Source: Methylobacterium amylolyticum (GTDB taxonomy: Bacteria; Pseudomonadota; Alphaproteobacteria; Rhizobiales; Beijerinckiaceae). From it: DNA of 48,352 nucleotides. Below are positions 16,063 to 24,137 of the stretch, piece after piece. Both the position numbers and the translations under genes were made by a program. Each line of letters opens with the position of its first letter. Position 1 is the first letter of the stretch. The notes under the pieces are model-generated. The model did not search any database. It saw nothing but the letters and a program-made list of their open reading frames with translations, and had not been told where the DNA came from. Location: contig NZ_JAUYZI010000045.1 of the NCBI RefSeq assembly GCF_030700245.1, forward strand, positions 1 through 48,352. Reading direction: 5' to 3'.

Positions 16063-16720
16063 GAGCCGATGGCGGCACCTGCTCGACCGTGCGCTCCCGG
16101 CACTGCGATACGTGCTCGGGCCCGAGGATCCGTCGCAGCCCCCGCGCTGGACGCTCGGCGGCGGCACCGCCCTGGCCCTGTGGCTCGATCATCGGATCAG
16201 CTTCGACATCGATCTCTTCGTTCCGACGGTGCCGCTGCGGCACTTCACGCCGGCCGAGAACCCGCACGCCGCGGCCATCTCGCGGCACTTCCAGTGGCCG
16301 GGCCATTATCTGAAATACGAGACGGCCGAGGGAGAGATCGACTTCCTCTCCCCGCCCCTTCAGACGACGCCGGGTTATGTCTGGACGACGATCGGTGCCG
16401 ACGCGATCCCGCTGGAGACGCCGGAGGAGACGATCGTCAAGAAGATCCGTTACCGGTCCGCCCGACTGACGGCGCGCGACGCCTTCGATATCGCCGCCGT
16501 CGCGGAGGCGCGGCCGGCGCTCGCCGAAGCGCTGGCCCAATTCGTCCCCGACGCACTGCCGCGCGCGATCGAGGCGCTTGATTTTCTCATCGGCCGGGGA
16601 ACGGACCTCGCGAGCGTCATCCGCGTGACGGAGACCTGCCGTCCGCTGCTGGGGACGGCCCTCGACAGGGCGCGGCGGACGCTCGTCGCGGCCGTCGAGC
16701 GCGCGGGGAGCACGACGTAG
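16049..16720 (+). CDS. AbiEii/AbiGii-type nucleotidyltransferase
   Basis: A 223-residue protein of the AbiEii toxin family (DUF1814), which in studied members transfers nucleotides to target RNA and is linked to abortive infection. Visible signs: GGGTALALWLDHRISFDIDLF with the DxD of the nucleotidyltransferase core, EIDFLSP as the third acidic strand, PEETIVKKIRYR and RDAFDIAAV. The ATG at 16049 lies inside the upstream gene. It stands between tatC and dgt, outside the usual gene order. Its real target is unknown. Confidence 0.85.
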   Translation: MSGPESRWRHLLDRALPALRYVLGPEDPSQPPRWTLGGGTALALWLDHRISFDIDLFVPTVPLRHFTPAENPHAAAISRHFQWPGHYLKYETAEGEIDFLSPPLQTTPGYVWTTIGADAIPLETPEETIVKKIRYRSARLTARDAFDIAAVAEARPALAEALAQFVPDALPRAIEALDFLIGRGTDLASVIRVTETCRPLLGTALDRARRTLVAAVERAGSTT

Positions 16721-16859
16721 GCGGGATGTCGCCGGCCTCACGCCCCGTCCGCCTCGGCCACGGCGTAGCCCCGCGTGCCCAGCCCCGTGCGCAGCAGCCG
16801 CCGCGGGATACGCGGGGCCGGAGCCGGAACGGCGGCGATCCGAAACCCGAGGGTGGACG

Positions 16860-18119
16860 CTACGGCTCGGCGAGCGGCAGGCCGCGGCTCGGGGGCGACC
16901 AGTGCAGGTCGGGCGTCGTCGCGTAGAGCTTGCGATGGGCGAGCACCGCGTAGGTGTCGGTCATGCCGGCGATGTAGTCGGCGACGCGGCGGGCGAGCCG
17001 GCCCGCGGGGGCGCCGTCGAGGCCGGTGCTCCACTCCTCCGGCATCCGCGTCGGCGCGGCGGTGAAGGCGCAGAACAAGTCCGCGACGATGGCGTTCGCC
17101 TTCTCGCGCACCGCCACGACGCCGGGATGGCGGTACATCCGCGCCCACAGGAAGCGCATGATCTCGGCGTCCGCCGCGGCGATGGCCGGGGTGAAGGCGA
17201 CGACCGGCTCGGGCGCGCCCCGGATGTCCTCGACGCGCCGCGCCCCGAGCGCCGCGATCCGCCGCGCGCTCTCGCCGATCACGTCCTCGACGAACCGGGT
17301 GATCACCCGCCGGGCCAGCTCGTGGATCCTGCGCGACGGCTCCAGCCCGCGGTGCAGTCGATCGATCTCGGCGAGCAGCCCCGCCAGGAACGGCACCTCC
17401 GCGAGGTCGTCGAGTTCGAACAGCCCGGCGCGCAGGCCGTCGTCGAGGTCGTGGGCGGCGTAGGCGATGTCGTCGGCGAGCGCGGCGGCCTGCGCCTCCG
17501 GGCCGGCCTGGGTGGCGAGGTCGAGGGGGTTCAGCGCGTCGTATTCGAGGATCGCCGCGGGGATGCCGCGCGCCGCGTAGCGCGGGGTCGGCCGCCCGTC
17601 CGGTGTGAGCAGCGGGCCGTTGTGCTTGACCAGCCCCTCCAGGGTCTCCCAGGCGAGGTTCAGGCCGTCGAAGCCGGCGTAGCGCCGCTCCAGCCGGGTG
17701 ACGATCCGCAGCGCCTGGGCGTTGTGGTCGAAGCCGCCGTGGGCCGCCATGCAGGCGTCGAGGGCATCCTCGCCGGTGTGCCCGAAACAGGTGTGGCCGA
17801 GGTCGTGGGAGAGCGCCAGCGCCTCGGCGAGATCCTCGTCGAGGCCGAGCGCGCGGGCGAGCGCCCGGGCGATCTGCGCGACCTCCAGGGTGTGGGTCAG
17901 GCGGGTGCGGTAGTGGTCGCCCTCGTGGTGCACGAACACCTGGGTCTTGTGCTTGAGGCGGCGGAACGCGGTGGCGTGCACGATCCGGTCGCGGTCGCGC
18001 TGGAAGTCGCTGCGCGTCGGCGAGGCGGCTTCCGCGATCAGCCGGCCGCGGCAGCGCGCCGGATCCGTCGCGTAGGAGGCGCTCCAGCGCGCGCCGTTCA
18101 CCCGTACTCCGCTGCTCAC
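16860..18119 (-). CDS. dgt: Deoxyguanosinetriphosphate triphosphohydrolase-like protein
   Basis: An HD-domain enzyme that hydrolyses dNTPs to nucleosides and triphosphate. Signs: RDRIVHATAFRRLKHKTQVF, the HD motif HDLGHTCFGHTGEDAL (about residues 105-120) and DDIAYAAHDLDDGL around 240. At 419 residues it fits the type 2 dGTPase family. The GTG at 18119 is preceded by a GGGGGAGG site. It is divergent from erpA with about 120 bases between, an arrangement seen in other alphaproteobacteria. Confidence 0.95.
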   Translation of the reverse strand: MSSGVRVNGARWSASYATDPARCRGRLIAEAASPTRSDFQRDRDRIVHATAFRRLKHKTQVFVHHEGDHYRTRLTHTLEVAQIARALARALGLDEDLAEALALSHDLGHTCFGHTGEDALDACMAAHGGFDHNAQALRIVTRLERRYAGFDGLNLAWETLEGLVKHNGPLLTPDGRPTPRYAARGIPAAILEYDALNPLDLATQAGPEAQAAALADDIAYAAHDLDDGLRAGLFELDDLAEVPFLAGLLAEIDRLHRGLEPSRRIHELARRVITRFVEDVIGESARRIAALGARRVEDIRGAPEPVVAFTPAIAAADAEIMRFLWARMYRHPGVVAVREKANAIVADLFCAFTAAPTRMPEEWSTGLDGAPAGRLARRVADYIAGMTDTYAVLAHRKLYATTPDLHWSPPSRGLPLAEP

Positions 18120-18241
18120 GCGCCCTCCCCCGCCGCCCGCGTTGCGGCGCGGGCCCGAGCCCCATATCTTGGGGGGCGGCGCGCCTCCGGCAATCGCGGG
18201 CGGGCGCGCCGTCCACCGAACCCCGCGTGGCCAGCCCCGAT

Positions 18242-18568
18242 ATGTCCGAGATCACCCTGACGCCCCGCGCCGCCAAGCGCATCAACGAGATCATGGCGTC
18301 CGAGCCGCCCGGCTCGTCCCTGCGCATCAGCGTCAACGGCGGCGGCTGCTCGGGCTTCTCCTACGCCTTCGACATCGTCCAGGCGCGCGAGGCGCAGGAC
18401 GTGGCGATCGAGCGCGACGGCGCGACCGTGGTCGTCGATCCCGTCTCGCAGGAGTACATGGCCGGCTCGACCATCGACTTCGTCAACGACCTGATCGGCC
18501 AGTCCTTCAAGATCGAGAACCCGCTGGCGACCGCCTCCTGCGGCTGCGGCACGTCCTTCTCGCTCTGA
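18242..18568 (+). CDS. erpA: Iron-sulfur cluster insertion protein ErpA/IscA type
   Basis: A 108-residue A-type carrier that delivers Fe-S clusters to apoproteins. The three cluster cysteines are present: one in GGGCSGFSYAF (about residue 39) and two in SCGCGTSFSL at the end. An in-frame GTG at 18227 would add five residues; I prefer the ATG at 18242. The Nfu-type protein further right acts in the same process. ErpA and IscA cannot be told apart with certainty here. Confidence 0.9.
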   Translation: MSEITLTPRAAKRINEIMASEPPGSSLRISVNGGGCSGFSYAFDIVQAREAQDVAIERDGATVVVDPVSQEYMAGSTIDFVNDLIGQSFKIENPLATASCGCGTSFSL

Positions 18569-18719
18569 TCCGGTCGGGACTGCGCGGCCCGCCCGCCCTG
18601 GCGTTGCGGGCCCGCGACAGACGGCGCCTCTCGACGACCGCCGTGCCCGGCCGCGGTTGCCTCTCCGGGGGAAACGCGGCACCCATGCCGGACACGCCCC
18701 CCGCGATCCGGACCCGCCC

Positions 18720-20597
18720 ATGACCGATCCGACGGCCCGCCGCCCGCGGGCGGCCCTCGCCGCCGCCTGCCTCCTCGCGGCGCTCGCGGGCGCACCCCTG
18801 GCGCCGGCGCCGCTCGCCGCGCAGGAGGGCGCCTCGGCGGTCCAGGACGTGACGCTGACCGACGTGACGCTGCCGCTCGGGAGCACGCTGCTGCGGGCGC
18901 CCAAGCTCACGGCGAGCGGCACCCGCCTGTCCCGGGAGGACCTCGCCGCGATCCTGAAGGCGGATTCCGCCGAGCCCTGGCCCGCACGGCTCGCCCGGCT
19001 CGACGCCGGCAGCCTCGTCATGCCCGTCCTCACCTCCGAGCACGCGGGCCCGGGCGGCGCCCGCCAGACCGTGACCTACCGCGACGTCGTCGCCCGGGAC
19101 GTGCGCGCCGGCCGGATCGGCGAACTCGGCGCGGCCGGCGCGACGGTGAGCATCGCGGGCGGCCCCGGCAAGGGCAACGGCACCTACGGCCGCATCCGCG
19201 CCACCGACCTCGACCTCGCCGCCCTCAGCCGCCTCTACGCCGAGAGCGGCGACGGCAAGGGCCCGGTGCAGCGCGTCTACGGCGCGCTCCAGGTCGCCGA
19301 CGTGACCTATTCCGACGCGGGCGGCACCACCGTGAAGATCGGCCGCATCGAGGGGCGGGACCTCGGCGGCCGGTCGATCGCGGGCGGCTGGGGCCGGGCC
19401 GTGGACGCGCTGACCGGGGGCCTCGACAAGCAGGCGGACCGCACCGCCCTGCTCGCGGCCGCCGATCTCGTCGAGGGGAGCAGCCTCGGCAGCATCGAGA
19501 TGCAGGGGCTCAGCGTCAGCGACGCCGACCCGGCCGGACCGCTGCTCGCCGAGATCGGCCGGATCGCCTACGCGGAATCGGGGCCGACCGCCGGCCTCAC
19601 GTTCGAGGACCTGTCGCTGTCGCGGGGGGCGGTCCGCGGCCGCCTCGGGCGGCTCGCGCTCACCGGCCTATCGCTGGAGCCGACCGCGGCGGGCCTGCGC
19701 GGCCTCGCCATCGCGCCGGAGGGGGCGGTGAGCGAGGACGACCTGCGCCGCCTCGCCCCGGCGCTCGGCGGCCTGACCCTGGCGAACCTGAGCGTCGACC
19801 TGCCCCCCGAGCCCGCGCCGAAGGAGGCGCGGCCCGCCGCACCGCCGCGTCCGCAGAAGCCCGGCGACAGGCCGGCCGAGCCCCGGGCGGGCGACCCGCT
19901 GACCGTGCCGGTCACCGCCGCGCCGCCGCGCGTCGCCCTGCGCGACGCGACCCTCGCCTTCGGCCCCACCCGGGACGGCGTGCCGAGTTCCGGCCGGCTC
20001 GCCTTGTCCGGCCTGAGCCTGCCGACCGCCGTCGTCGCCGGCCAGCCCCTGCTCGGCGCCCTGCCGGCCTACGGCTACCAGGACCTCGACCTCGACCTCG
20101 CCGTCGACGCCGCCTGGGACGCGGGCGCCCGCGACGTGACCGTGCGCGAGATCGCGCTGACCGGCCGGGACATCGGCAGCGTCCGGCTGTCGGGGGTGAT
20201 CGGCGGCATCGGTCCCGAGCTGTTCTCGGGCAGCGTCCCGGCCGCGACGATGGTGATGTTCTCCGGCAGCGCCAAGGCCCTGGACCTGACGGTCGAGAAT
20301 GCCGGCCTGTTCGAGCGCTTCCTCGCCGCCCAGGCCAAGGACATGAGCCTCAAGCCGGACGAATTGCGCAAGGAATACGTCACGGCGAGCCTGCTCGGCG
20401 TGCCGGTGATCCTCGGCAACACCTCCGCCGCCAAGGGGATCGGCGCGGCGCTCGGCCAGTTCGTGATGAAGCCCGGCCGCGTCGCCCTGCATGCCAAGTC
20501 GAAGGACGCCGCCGGCATCGGCTTCATCGATCTCGGCGCCGCCCGCTCCCCGGCCGCGATCCTCGACCGCCTCGACATCGAGGCCAAGGCCAACTGA
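18720..20597 (+). CDS. Large secreted protein of unknown function
   Basis: A 625-residue protein with a signal peptide (hydrophobic core near residues 14-34, likely cut after ...APLAAQ). No transmembrane segment follows. The body is made of repeated short beta-like units rich in LTGLSL, LANLSVDL and DLDL patterns, with a Pro-rich linker at about residues 375-400. The C-terminal third contains AATMVMFSGSAKALDLTVENAG and LKPDELRKEYVTASL. It resembles AsmA/DUF945-like periplasmic proteins in style, but I cannot assign it. The ATG at 18720 fits the signal peptide. About 150 bases separate it from erpA. Confidence 0.6.
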   Translation: MTDPTARRPRAALAAACLLAALAGAPLAPAPLAAQEGASAVQDVTLTDVTLPLGSTLLRAPKLTASGTRLSREDLAAILKADSAEPWPARLARLDAGSLVMPVLTSEHAGPGGARQTVTYRDVVARDVRAGRIGELGAAGATVSIAGGPGKGNGTYGRIRATDLDLAALSRLYAESGDGKGPVQRVYGALQVADVTYSDAGGTTVKIGRIEGRDLGGRSIAGGWGRAVDALTGGLDKQADRTALLAAADLVEGSSLGSIEMQGLSVSDADPAGPLLAEIGRIAYAESGPTAGLTFEDLSLSRGAVRGRLGRLALTGLSLEPTAAGLRGLAIAPEGAVSEDDLRRLAPALGGLTLANLSVDLPPEPAPKEARPAAPPRPQKPGDRPAEPRAGDPLTVPVTAAPPRVALRDATLAFGPTRDGVPSSGRLALSGLSLPTAVVAGQPLLGALPAYGYQDLDLDLAVDAAWDAGARDVTVREIALTGRDIGSVRLSGVIGGIGPELFSGSVPAATMVMFSGSAKALDLTVENAGLFERFLAAQAKDMSLKPDELRKEYVTASLLGVPVILGNTSAAKGIGAALGQFVMKPGRVALHAKSKDAAGIGFIDLGAARSPAAILDRLDIEAKAN

Positions 20598-20605
20598 TTT
20601 TTTTT
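20582..20605 (+). terminator. Weak terminator with T8 run
   Basis: A short GGCC-AA-GGCC hairpin at 20582-20591 ends inside the coding sequence and is followed after six bases by eight Ts (20598-20605), an exceptional run in this DNA. The stem is only four base pairs, so termination is tentative. Confidence 0.3.
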
Positions 20606-20616
20606 GTACTGGGCTT

Positions 20617-20660
20617 TGCCCTTGTGGGGAGGCGAGCTTCGTCGGGGAGGACGGAAGCGG
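20617..20660. repeat. Partial copy of the hairpin-rich dispersed repeat
   Basis: The sequence CCTTGTGGGGAGG around 20630 matches the first hairpin loop of the element at 1345-1367. Here only a shortened copy is present, between the secreted protein gene and the ABC ATPase gene that end toward each other. Confidence 0.35.
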
Positions 20661-20665
20661 CCGCG

Positions 20666-21445
20666 CTACTCCGCGATCACCTCGGGATGGCGCTGGGCGA
20701 GCGCCTGCCGCGTCGCGTCCGCCCAGGCGCGGTCGCGGGCGCCCCGGGGCCGGTCGAGCGCCACGTCGGCGACGAGGCTCGCCGGGCGCTTCGAGACCAG
20801 CAGCAGCCGGTCGGCGACCGCGATCGCCTCGGCGACGTTGTGGGTGACCATCAGCACGCTGGTGCCGGCCGTATCGACCGCGTCGACCACGAGGGCGCGC
20901 AGGCCCGCCGCCGCCGCGTCGTCGAGGGACACGAACGGCTCGTCGAGGACCAGCACCCGCGGTCCGCTGGCGAGCGCCCGTGCGAGCGCCACCCGCCGCT
21001 GCATCCCGAGCGACAGAGCCCCGGGGTAGCGGGCCCGCCAGGGCCCGAGCCCCAGCCGCTCGAACAGCGCGTCGAGGTCCCGGGCCCCGCGCTCCGGCCG
21101 GGGGAGCCCGAGGCGGACGTTGTGCTCGACGCTGCGCCACGGCAGCAGCCGCGGCTCCTGGAACACCATGCCGGCGCCCTCGGCGCCCGCGACCCGGCCC
21201 TCGAAATCGGGGTCGAGGCCGAGCAGGATGCGCAGCGTCGTGGTCTTGCCCGCCCCGGACGGGCCGATCAGGCAGACGATCTCGCCCCGCCCGACCGCGA
21301 AGGCGAGGTCGCGCACCGCCTCGACCGGCTCGGCCCCCTTCGGGCGGTAGGTCTTGGCGCGGATCGCCACCGACAGGACGGTCGCATCGCCGCCGGCGGG
21401 AAGGTCGCCGCCGGCGGCGGAGAACTCAGCGCCAGCGGCGGACAT
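20666..21445 (-). CDS. ABC transporter ATP-binding protein (nitrate/sulfonate/taurine type)
   Basis: A 259-residue cytosolic ATPase energising import. Walker A GPSGAGKTT (about 76-84), Q-loop MVFQEPRLLPWRS, signature LSLGMQRRVALARAL, Walker B VLVLDEP and an H-loop VTHN are all present. The first ~25 residues are extra and poorly conserved in type. It overlaps the permease by 20 bases and is the last gene of a three-gene operon. The family includes SsuB and TauB; the substrate is not known. Confidence 0.9.
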   Translation of the reverse strand: MSAAGAEFSAAGGDLPAGGDATVLSVAIRAKTYRPKGAEPVEAVRDLAFAVGRGEIVCLIGPSGAGKTTTLRILLGLDPDFEGRVAGAEGAGMVFQEPRLLPWRSVEHNVRLGLPRPERGARDLDALFERLGLGPWRARYPGALSLGMQRRVALARALASGPRVLVLDEPFVSLDDAAAAGLRALVVDAVDTAGTSVLMVTHNVAEAIAVADRLLLVSKRPASLVADVALDRPRGARDRAWADATRQALAQRHPEVIAE

Positions 21446-22163
21446 GGGCTTCGAGCCGCTGGAGCAGGAGCACGTCGATGCCGATCATCACCGCCATGAA
21501 CACGAGGCTGTAGCCGATGATGGCGGCCACATCCGTGCTCTGCACGAAGTAGTAGTTGATCGCGAAGCCGACCCCGTCCGGCCGACCGAGCAGCTCGACC
21601 ACCAGCACGATCTTCCAGGCGAGCGAGAGCCCCGAGCGCGCCGCCGCCACCACGTAGGGCTGGAGCTGCGGCACCAGCACGTCCCGGGTCCAGGTCCAGC
21701 GGTCGAAGCGGTAGGCCCGGGCCATCTCGTCGAGGCCGGGATCGAGGTTGCGCGCGCCCTCGCGCACGATCACCGCGACGTTCGGCAGCTTGTTGAGCAC
21801 GACCGCGAGGATCGCCGCGGTCTCGGTCAGCCCGACCCAGACGTAGGCGAGCACGGTGATCACCAGGGCGGGCGTGTTCAGGAGGACGAGGAGCGGCGTG
21901 TCGAGGGCGAGGTCGGCCCGGCGCGAGCGCCCGAGCGCCACGCCGAGCAGGACGCCCAGCAGCATCGCCGCCGCGAACGAGATCGCCACCCGCAGGAGCG
22001 TCGCCCCGACATTGTGGAACAGGTCGCCGCGCGCCGCCTCGGCGGCGATGAAGCGCAGCACGGCGGGCGGCCCCGGCAGCAGCCGCGAGTCCGCCTCCCA
22101 CGCGGCGGCCTGCCACGCGGCGACGAGCACCGCCAGCGAGACGACCCGGGTCAGAGCCCCCAT
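21426..22163 (-). CDS. ABC transporter permease (SsuC/TauC type)
   Basis: A 245-residue inner-membrane protein with about six hydrophobic segments, beginning with MGALTRVVSLAVLVAAWQAAAW. The cytoplasmic coupling loop EGARNLDPGLDEMARAYRFD contains the EAA-like pattern of binding-protein-dependent permeases. Its end overlaps the ATPase gene. Substrate unknown. Confidence 0.9.
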   Translation of the reverse strand: MGALTRVVSLAVLVAAWQAAAWEADSRLLPGPPAVLRFIAAEAARGDLFHNVGATLLRVAISFAAAMLLGVLLGVALGRSRRADLALDTPLLVLLNTPALVITVLAYVWVGLTETAAILAVVLNKLPNVAVIVREGARNLDPGLDEMARAYRFDRWTWTRDVLVPQLQPYVVAAARSGLSLAWKIVLVVELLGRPDGVGFAINYYFVQSTDVAAIIGYSLVFMAVMIGIDVLLLQRLEAHVRRWR

Positions 22164-22223
22164 CGCGGACCGGGTCTCGCTGGCCTCGCGGGTCGGGCCG
22201 GGCGCCCGGATCCTCCGGCCGCC

Positions 22224-23213
22224 TCAGCCATTGCGGGCGCCGTCGTAGTAGAGGTCCTTCGGCAGGCTGCCGCCGGGCCCGACGAGGCGCTCGCCGCCGA
22301 GCCGGGCCATCACCGCGTAGAGCTTCTCCGCGTCGGCGCGCTCGGCCGCGATCGGGCGGCGGGGGATGCCGGCCAGGAACTCGCGCTTCAGCGCCTCGAA
22401 CGTGGCCTCGTCCTCGGCCGCCATCAGCGGCCGCACCTCGGCCCAGGCGCTCGGATCGGTGGCCAGCATCTCCTTGGCGGCGCGCGAGGCGCGGGCGAAG
22501 CCGGCCACCGCCAGCGGCTTCTCGGCGACGGTCTCGGCCCGGAACAGGTAGCCGATCAGCGCCACGTCGCCGGTGGCGCCCAGCGCGCGCATGATGTCCT
22601 CGGCGCCGATCAGCCGCCGGAAGCCCTTGGGCTGGAGGCGGGCGCAGTAGGTCCAGTAGGTCAGCGCCGCGTCGAGCGCCCCCTGCTCCAGCTTGAGCGT
22701 GATCAGCGGCGGCGCGCCGTAGGCGATCTCGGCCGCGCGCTCCAGGTCGAGGCCCGCGGCGTCGCGCGCCTGCGCCTTCAGGAGCAGCCAGTTCTTGTCC
22801 AGCGCACCGCCCGCCACCCCGAGCCGCTTGCCCGCGAGGTCCTTCAGCCCCTTGATCGGGCTGTCCTCGGGGACCATCACCGCCCCCTCCGAGGTCGAGT
22901 ACGGGATGAAGCGGATCGGCTGCCCGTCGTTGCTCAGGCGCGCCGCCCAGAGCAGGTCCCCGATGATGGTGTCGACCTGCCCGCCGATGAAGCTGATCCG
23001 CGCCGCGTCGTTGCCGGCGAGCTTGACCGTGTCCAGCCGGAAGCCGTTGGCGGTGTCGAGGCCGCGCGCCTTGATCACCGCCGCCTCCCAGGTGGAGGTT
23101 CCGAAGGGCAGGCTGCCGAGGCGGATCACCGGCAGGTCCGCCCCCTGAGCCCGCGCCGCGCGCACGGCCAACCCGCCGGCGAGTCCGGCCAGCACCGCGC
23201 GCCGTGACAGCAT
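22224..23213 (-). CDS. ABC transporter substrate-binding protein, Tat-type signal
   Basis: A 329-residue periplasmic binding protein of the NitT/SsuA/TauA group. The N-terminus MLSRRAVLAGLAGGLAVRAARA looks like a twin-arginine signal (SRRAVL), so export by the TatABC system encoded in this window is plausible. Typical segments: IRLGSLPFGTSTWEAAVI, GGQVDTIIGD, SPIKGLKDLAGKRLGV. I chose the ATG at 23213, which opens the signal peptide; an in-frame one at 23234 adds seven residues. Divergent from the dehydratase gene. Ligand not known. Confidence 0.85.
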   Translation of the reverse strand: MLSRRAVLAGLAGGLAVRAARAQGADLPVIRLGSLPFGTSTWEAAVIKARGLDTANGFRLDTVKLAGNDAARISFIGGQVDTIIGDLLWAARLSNDGQPIRFIPYSTSEGAVMVPEDSPIKGLKDLAGKRLGVAGGALDKNWLLLKAQARDAAGLDLERAAEIAYGAPPLITLKLEQGALDAALTYWTYCARLQPKGFRRLIGAEDIMRALGATGDVALIGYLFRAETVAEKPLAVAGFARASRAAKEMLATDPSAWAEVRPLMAAEDEATFEALKREFLAGIPRRPIAAERADAEKLYAVMARLGGERLVGPGGSLPKDLYYDGARNG

Positions 23214-23419
23214 GGCGTTTCCCTGAGGTCTCAAAGCGGCTCTCTCCCGGGGTGGAGCGTCGAGGCGGCGCCCCCCGGCGTCATTGCCGAAAGGTCATAG
23301 GGCGCCGGCCGACGCCCGTCCACACGCCCGGCTCCGGAGCGGCCCCGTGGATCTGAGACCTTGCGCCACGCCCGGCGGCCGGGCACGCTCGTCCGGACCG
23401 AGGATGGGGAGTGCGGGCC

Positions 23420-23797
23420 ATGACCGAGCGGCGCGAGGGTGCCCTGGACGACGCGACGGTGGAGGCGCGGCTCAAGGCCGAGCTGCCCGCGTGGCGCCTG
23501 GAGGACGGCTGGATCCGGCGCACCTACAAGACGGCGGGCTGGAAGGGCACGCTGATGGTGATCAACACGGTCGGCCACCTCGCCGAGGCGGCGTGGCACC
23601 ACCCCGACATCACCGCCTCCTACGCCTGGGTCGAGGTGCGGCTGATGAACCACGCCGCCAAGGGCATCACCGACAAGGACTTCGCCCTGGCGAAGAAGAT
23701 CGAGGAGGTCGTCTCCTGGCAGCCCGCCCTGGAGGACCAGGGCCTGGAGGGCACGCCCACCGACCCGCGCTTCGCCTACATCAAGTACGACAAATAG
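23420..23797 (+). CDS. phhB: Pterin-4a-carbinolamine dehydratase
   Basis: A 125-residue protein of the PCD/DcoH family, which dehydrates 4a-hydroxytetrahydropterin. The active-site region NTVGHLAEAAWHHPDITASYAWVEVRL carries the expected HxxxxxxHHP pattern and the Trp/Tyr strand. No phenylalanine hydroxylase gene is in the window, so the role may be in another pterin pathway. A GGGGAG site lies 8 bases before the ATG. It is divergent from the ABC operon. Confidence 0.9.
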   Translation: MTERREGALDDATVEARLKAELPAWRLEDGWIRRTYKTAGWKGTLMVINTVGHLAEAAWHHPDITASYAWVEVRLMNHAAKGITDKDFALAKKIEEVVSWQPALEDQGLEGTPTDPRFAYIKYDK

Positions 23798-23803
23798 GGG
23801 CCT

Positions 23804-24025
23804 TCACTCCGCGCCCTTCACCCGCCGGCACGCGGTCTTGAGGTAGGCGGACTTGCCGATCTCCTCGCGCAGCTCGGTGCGGGCGATGATCTCCTGCCAG
23901 CCGGTGGCGCAGCCGAGTTCGTTGGCGACCCGGACCTTGCGCACCTCCAGCGCCGCCGCCTCGGTGCAGGCCTGCTGGGCGAGGCCGTTGGCGCAGACGA
24001 GGACGACGGCGATGAAGGCGGGCAT
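23804..24025 (-). CDS. Small secreted cysteine-containing protein
   Basis: A 73-residue protein with a signal peptide (MPAFIAVVLVCANGLAQQ). The mature part has three cysteines (QACTEAAALEV, ELGCATGW, TACRRV) that may form a disulfide. A GGAG site is 7 bases before the ATG. It converges with the dehydratase gene, only six bases apart. No function can be assigned. Confidence 0.6.
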   Translation of the reverse strand: MPAFIAVVLVCANGLAQQACTEAAALEVRKVRVANELGCATGWQEIIARTELREEIGKSAYLKTACRRVKGAE

Positions 24026-24137
24026 GGGCGAGACTCCTGTGGACGCTCGGCCACGCCTACGCGCGGATGCCACCGTCGGTTTCAGTCCGGGTAGCCGGAG
24101 CCTTTACCGGGCGTGCCCGCGCGCCTAGCGTCGGCCG

